A stretch of DNA of 64,000 bases from Celeribacter baekdonensis (GTDB lineage Bacteria > Pseudomonadota > Alphaproteobacteria > Rhodobacterales > Rhodobacteraceae): positions 124,001-188,000 of the forward strand of contig NZ_FNBL01000008.1 of the NCBI RefSeq assembly GCF_900102315.1, given 5' to 3'. The notes beneath the pieces were generated by a model. That model was not told the origin of the DNA. It saw only the letters and a list, made by a program, of their open reading frames with translations, and ran no database searches. The translations under genes were made by a program, and so were the position numbers. How positions within the stretch are numbered: the first letter of the stretch is position 1; each line of letters starts with the position of its first letter. This document shows, one piece after another, positions 63,927 to 64,000 of this stretch.

Positions 63927-64000
63927 AGGGCCAAAAGGGGGCTGAGTTTCGCCCCGTTCATCTGATGTGGATCAAAGTGACATCCACGATATCCGTTAAG

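Overview
The window looks like a chromosome segment of an alphaproteobacterium of the Rhodobacteraceae (roseobacter group). Support comes from high-GC coding sequence with short gene gaps, a class II B12-dependent ribonucleotide reductase (NrdJ), an assimilatory sulfur operon with DUF2849 and DUF934 partners, a two-domain cold shock protein, and the overall similarity of the proteins to that group. This is inferred from the sequence; no database search was run. No rRNA gene and no CRISPR array was seen. Three tRNA genes are present: CAT anticodon (probably Ile2), Asn(GTT) and Pro(TGG).

Layout. 1-3.5 kb: the 3' end of a possible biosynthetic cluster (condensation-like C-terminus, nitroreductase, short AMP-ligase, atypical thiolase). 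3.8-6.7 kb: a PAS-rich histidine kinase and a response regulator, tail to tail. 7.3-18.6 kb: one long leftward operon with a complete PotABCD-type ABC importer, a second ATPase, a second binding protein without signal peptide, two SDR dehydrogenases, a polysaccharide-deacetylase/imidase-like hydrolase, a CobW GTPase with a small CxxC protein, and an asparaginase. A divergent GntR-type regulator with two winged-helix domains faces it. 19.9-20.3 kb: insertion sequence scraps. 20.3-23.9 kb: an IclR regulator divergent from a two-component flavin monooxygenase operon with an unusual single-domain FAD synthetase gene inside it. 24.5-29.7 kb: rsgA, acetyltransferases, a membrane-anchored AraC regulator, a decayed CPBP protease and a repeat-rich gap.

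29.7-35.4 kb is core sequence: rnd, purN-purM, tRNA, an EnvZ-like kinase, an MBL-fold hydrolase and tRNA-Asn. From tRNA-Asn to about 46 kb lies a patchwork accessory region: HNH nuclease, decayed IS110, a 31-residue Gly-rich protein, an unknown 361-residue protein, an SDR/VOC/saccharopine-dehydrogenase-like/SnoaL module beside an AraC regulator, nested IS1182 and IS21 remnants and a few orphan proteins.

46-64 kb is core again: nrdJ with candidate NrdR boxes, tRNA-Pro, DUF192, double cold-shock protein, pdxH, fabI, gpt, an aminotransferase, ppiD, trpE, an Lrp regulator and the DUF2849-cysI-cysH-DUF934 sulfur assimilation operon.

The best candidates for an undescribed system are the 7.3-18.9 kb transport/catabolism operon, in particular its cytosolic binding protein coupled to a CobW GTPase, and the truncated cluster at the left edge.
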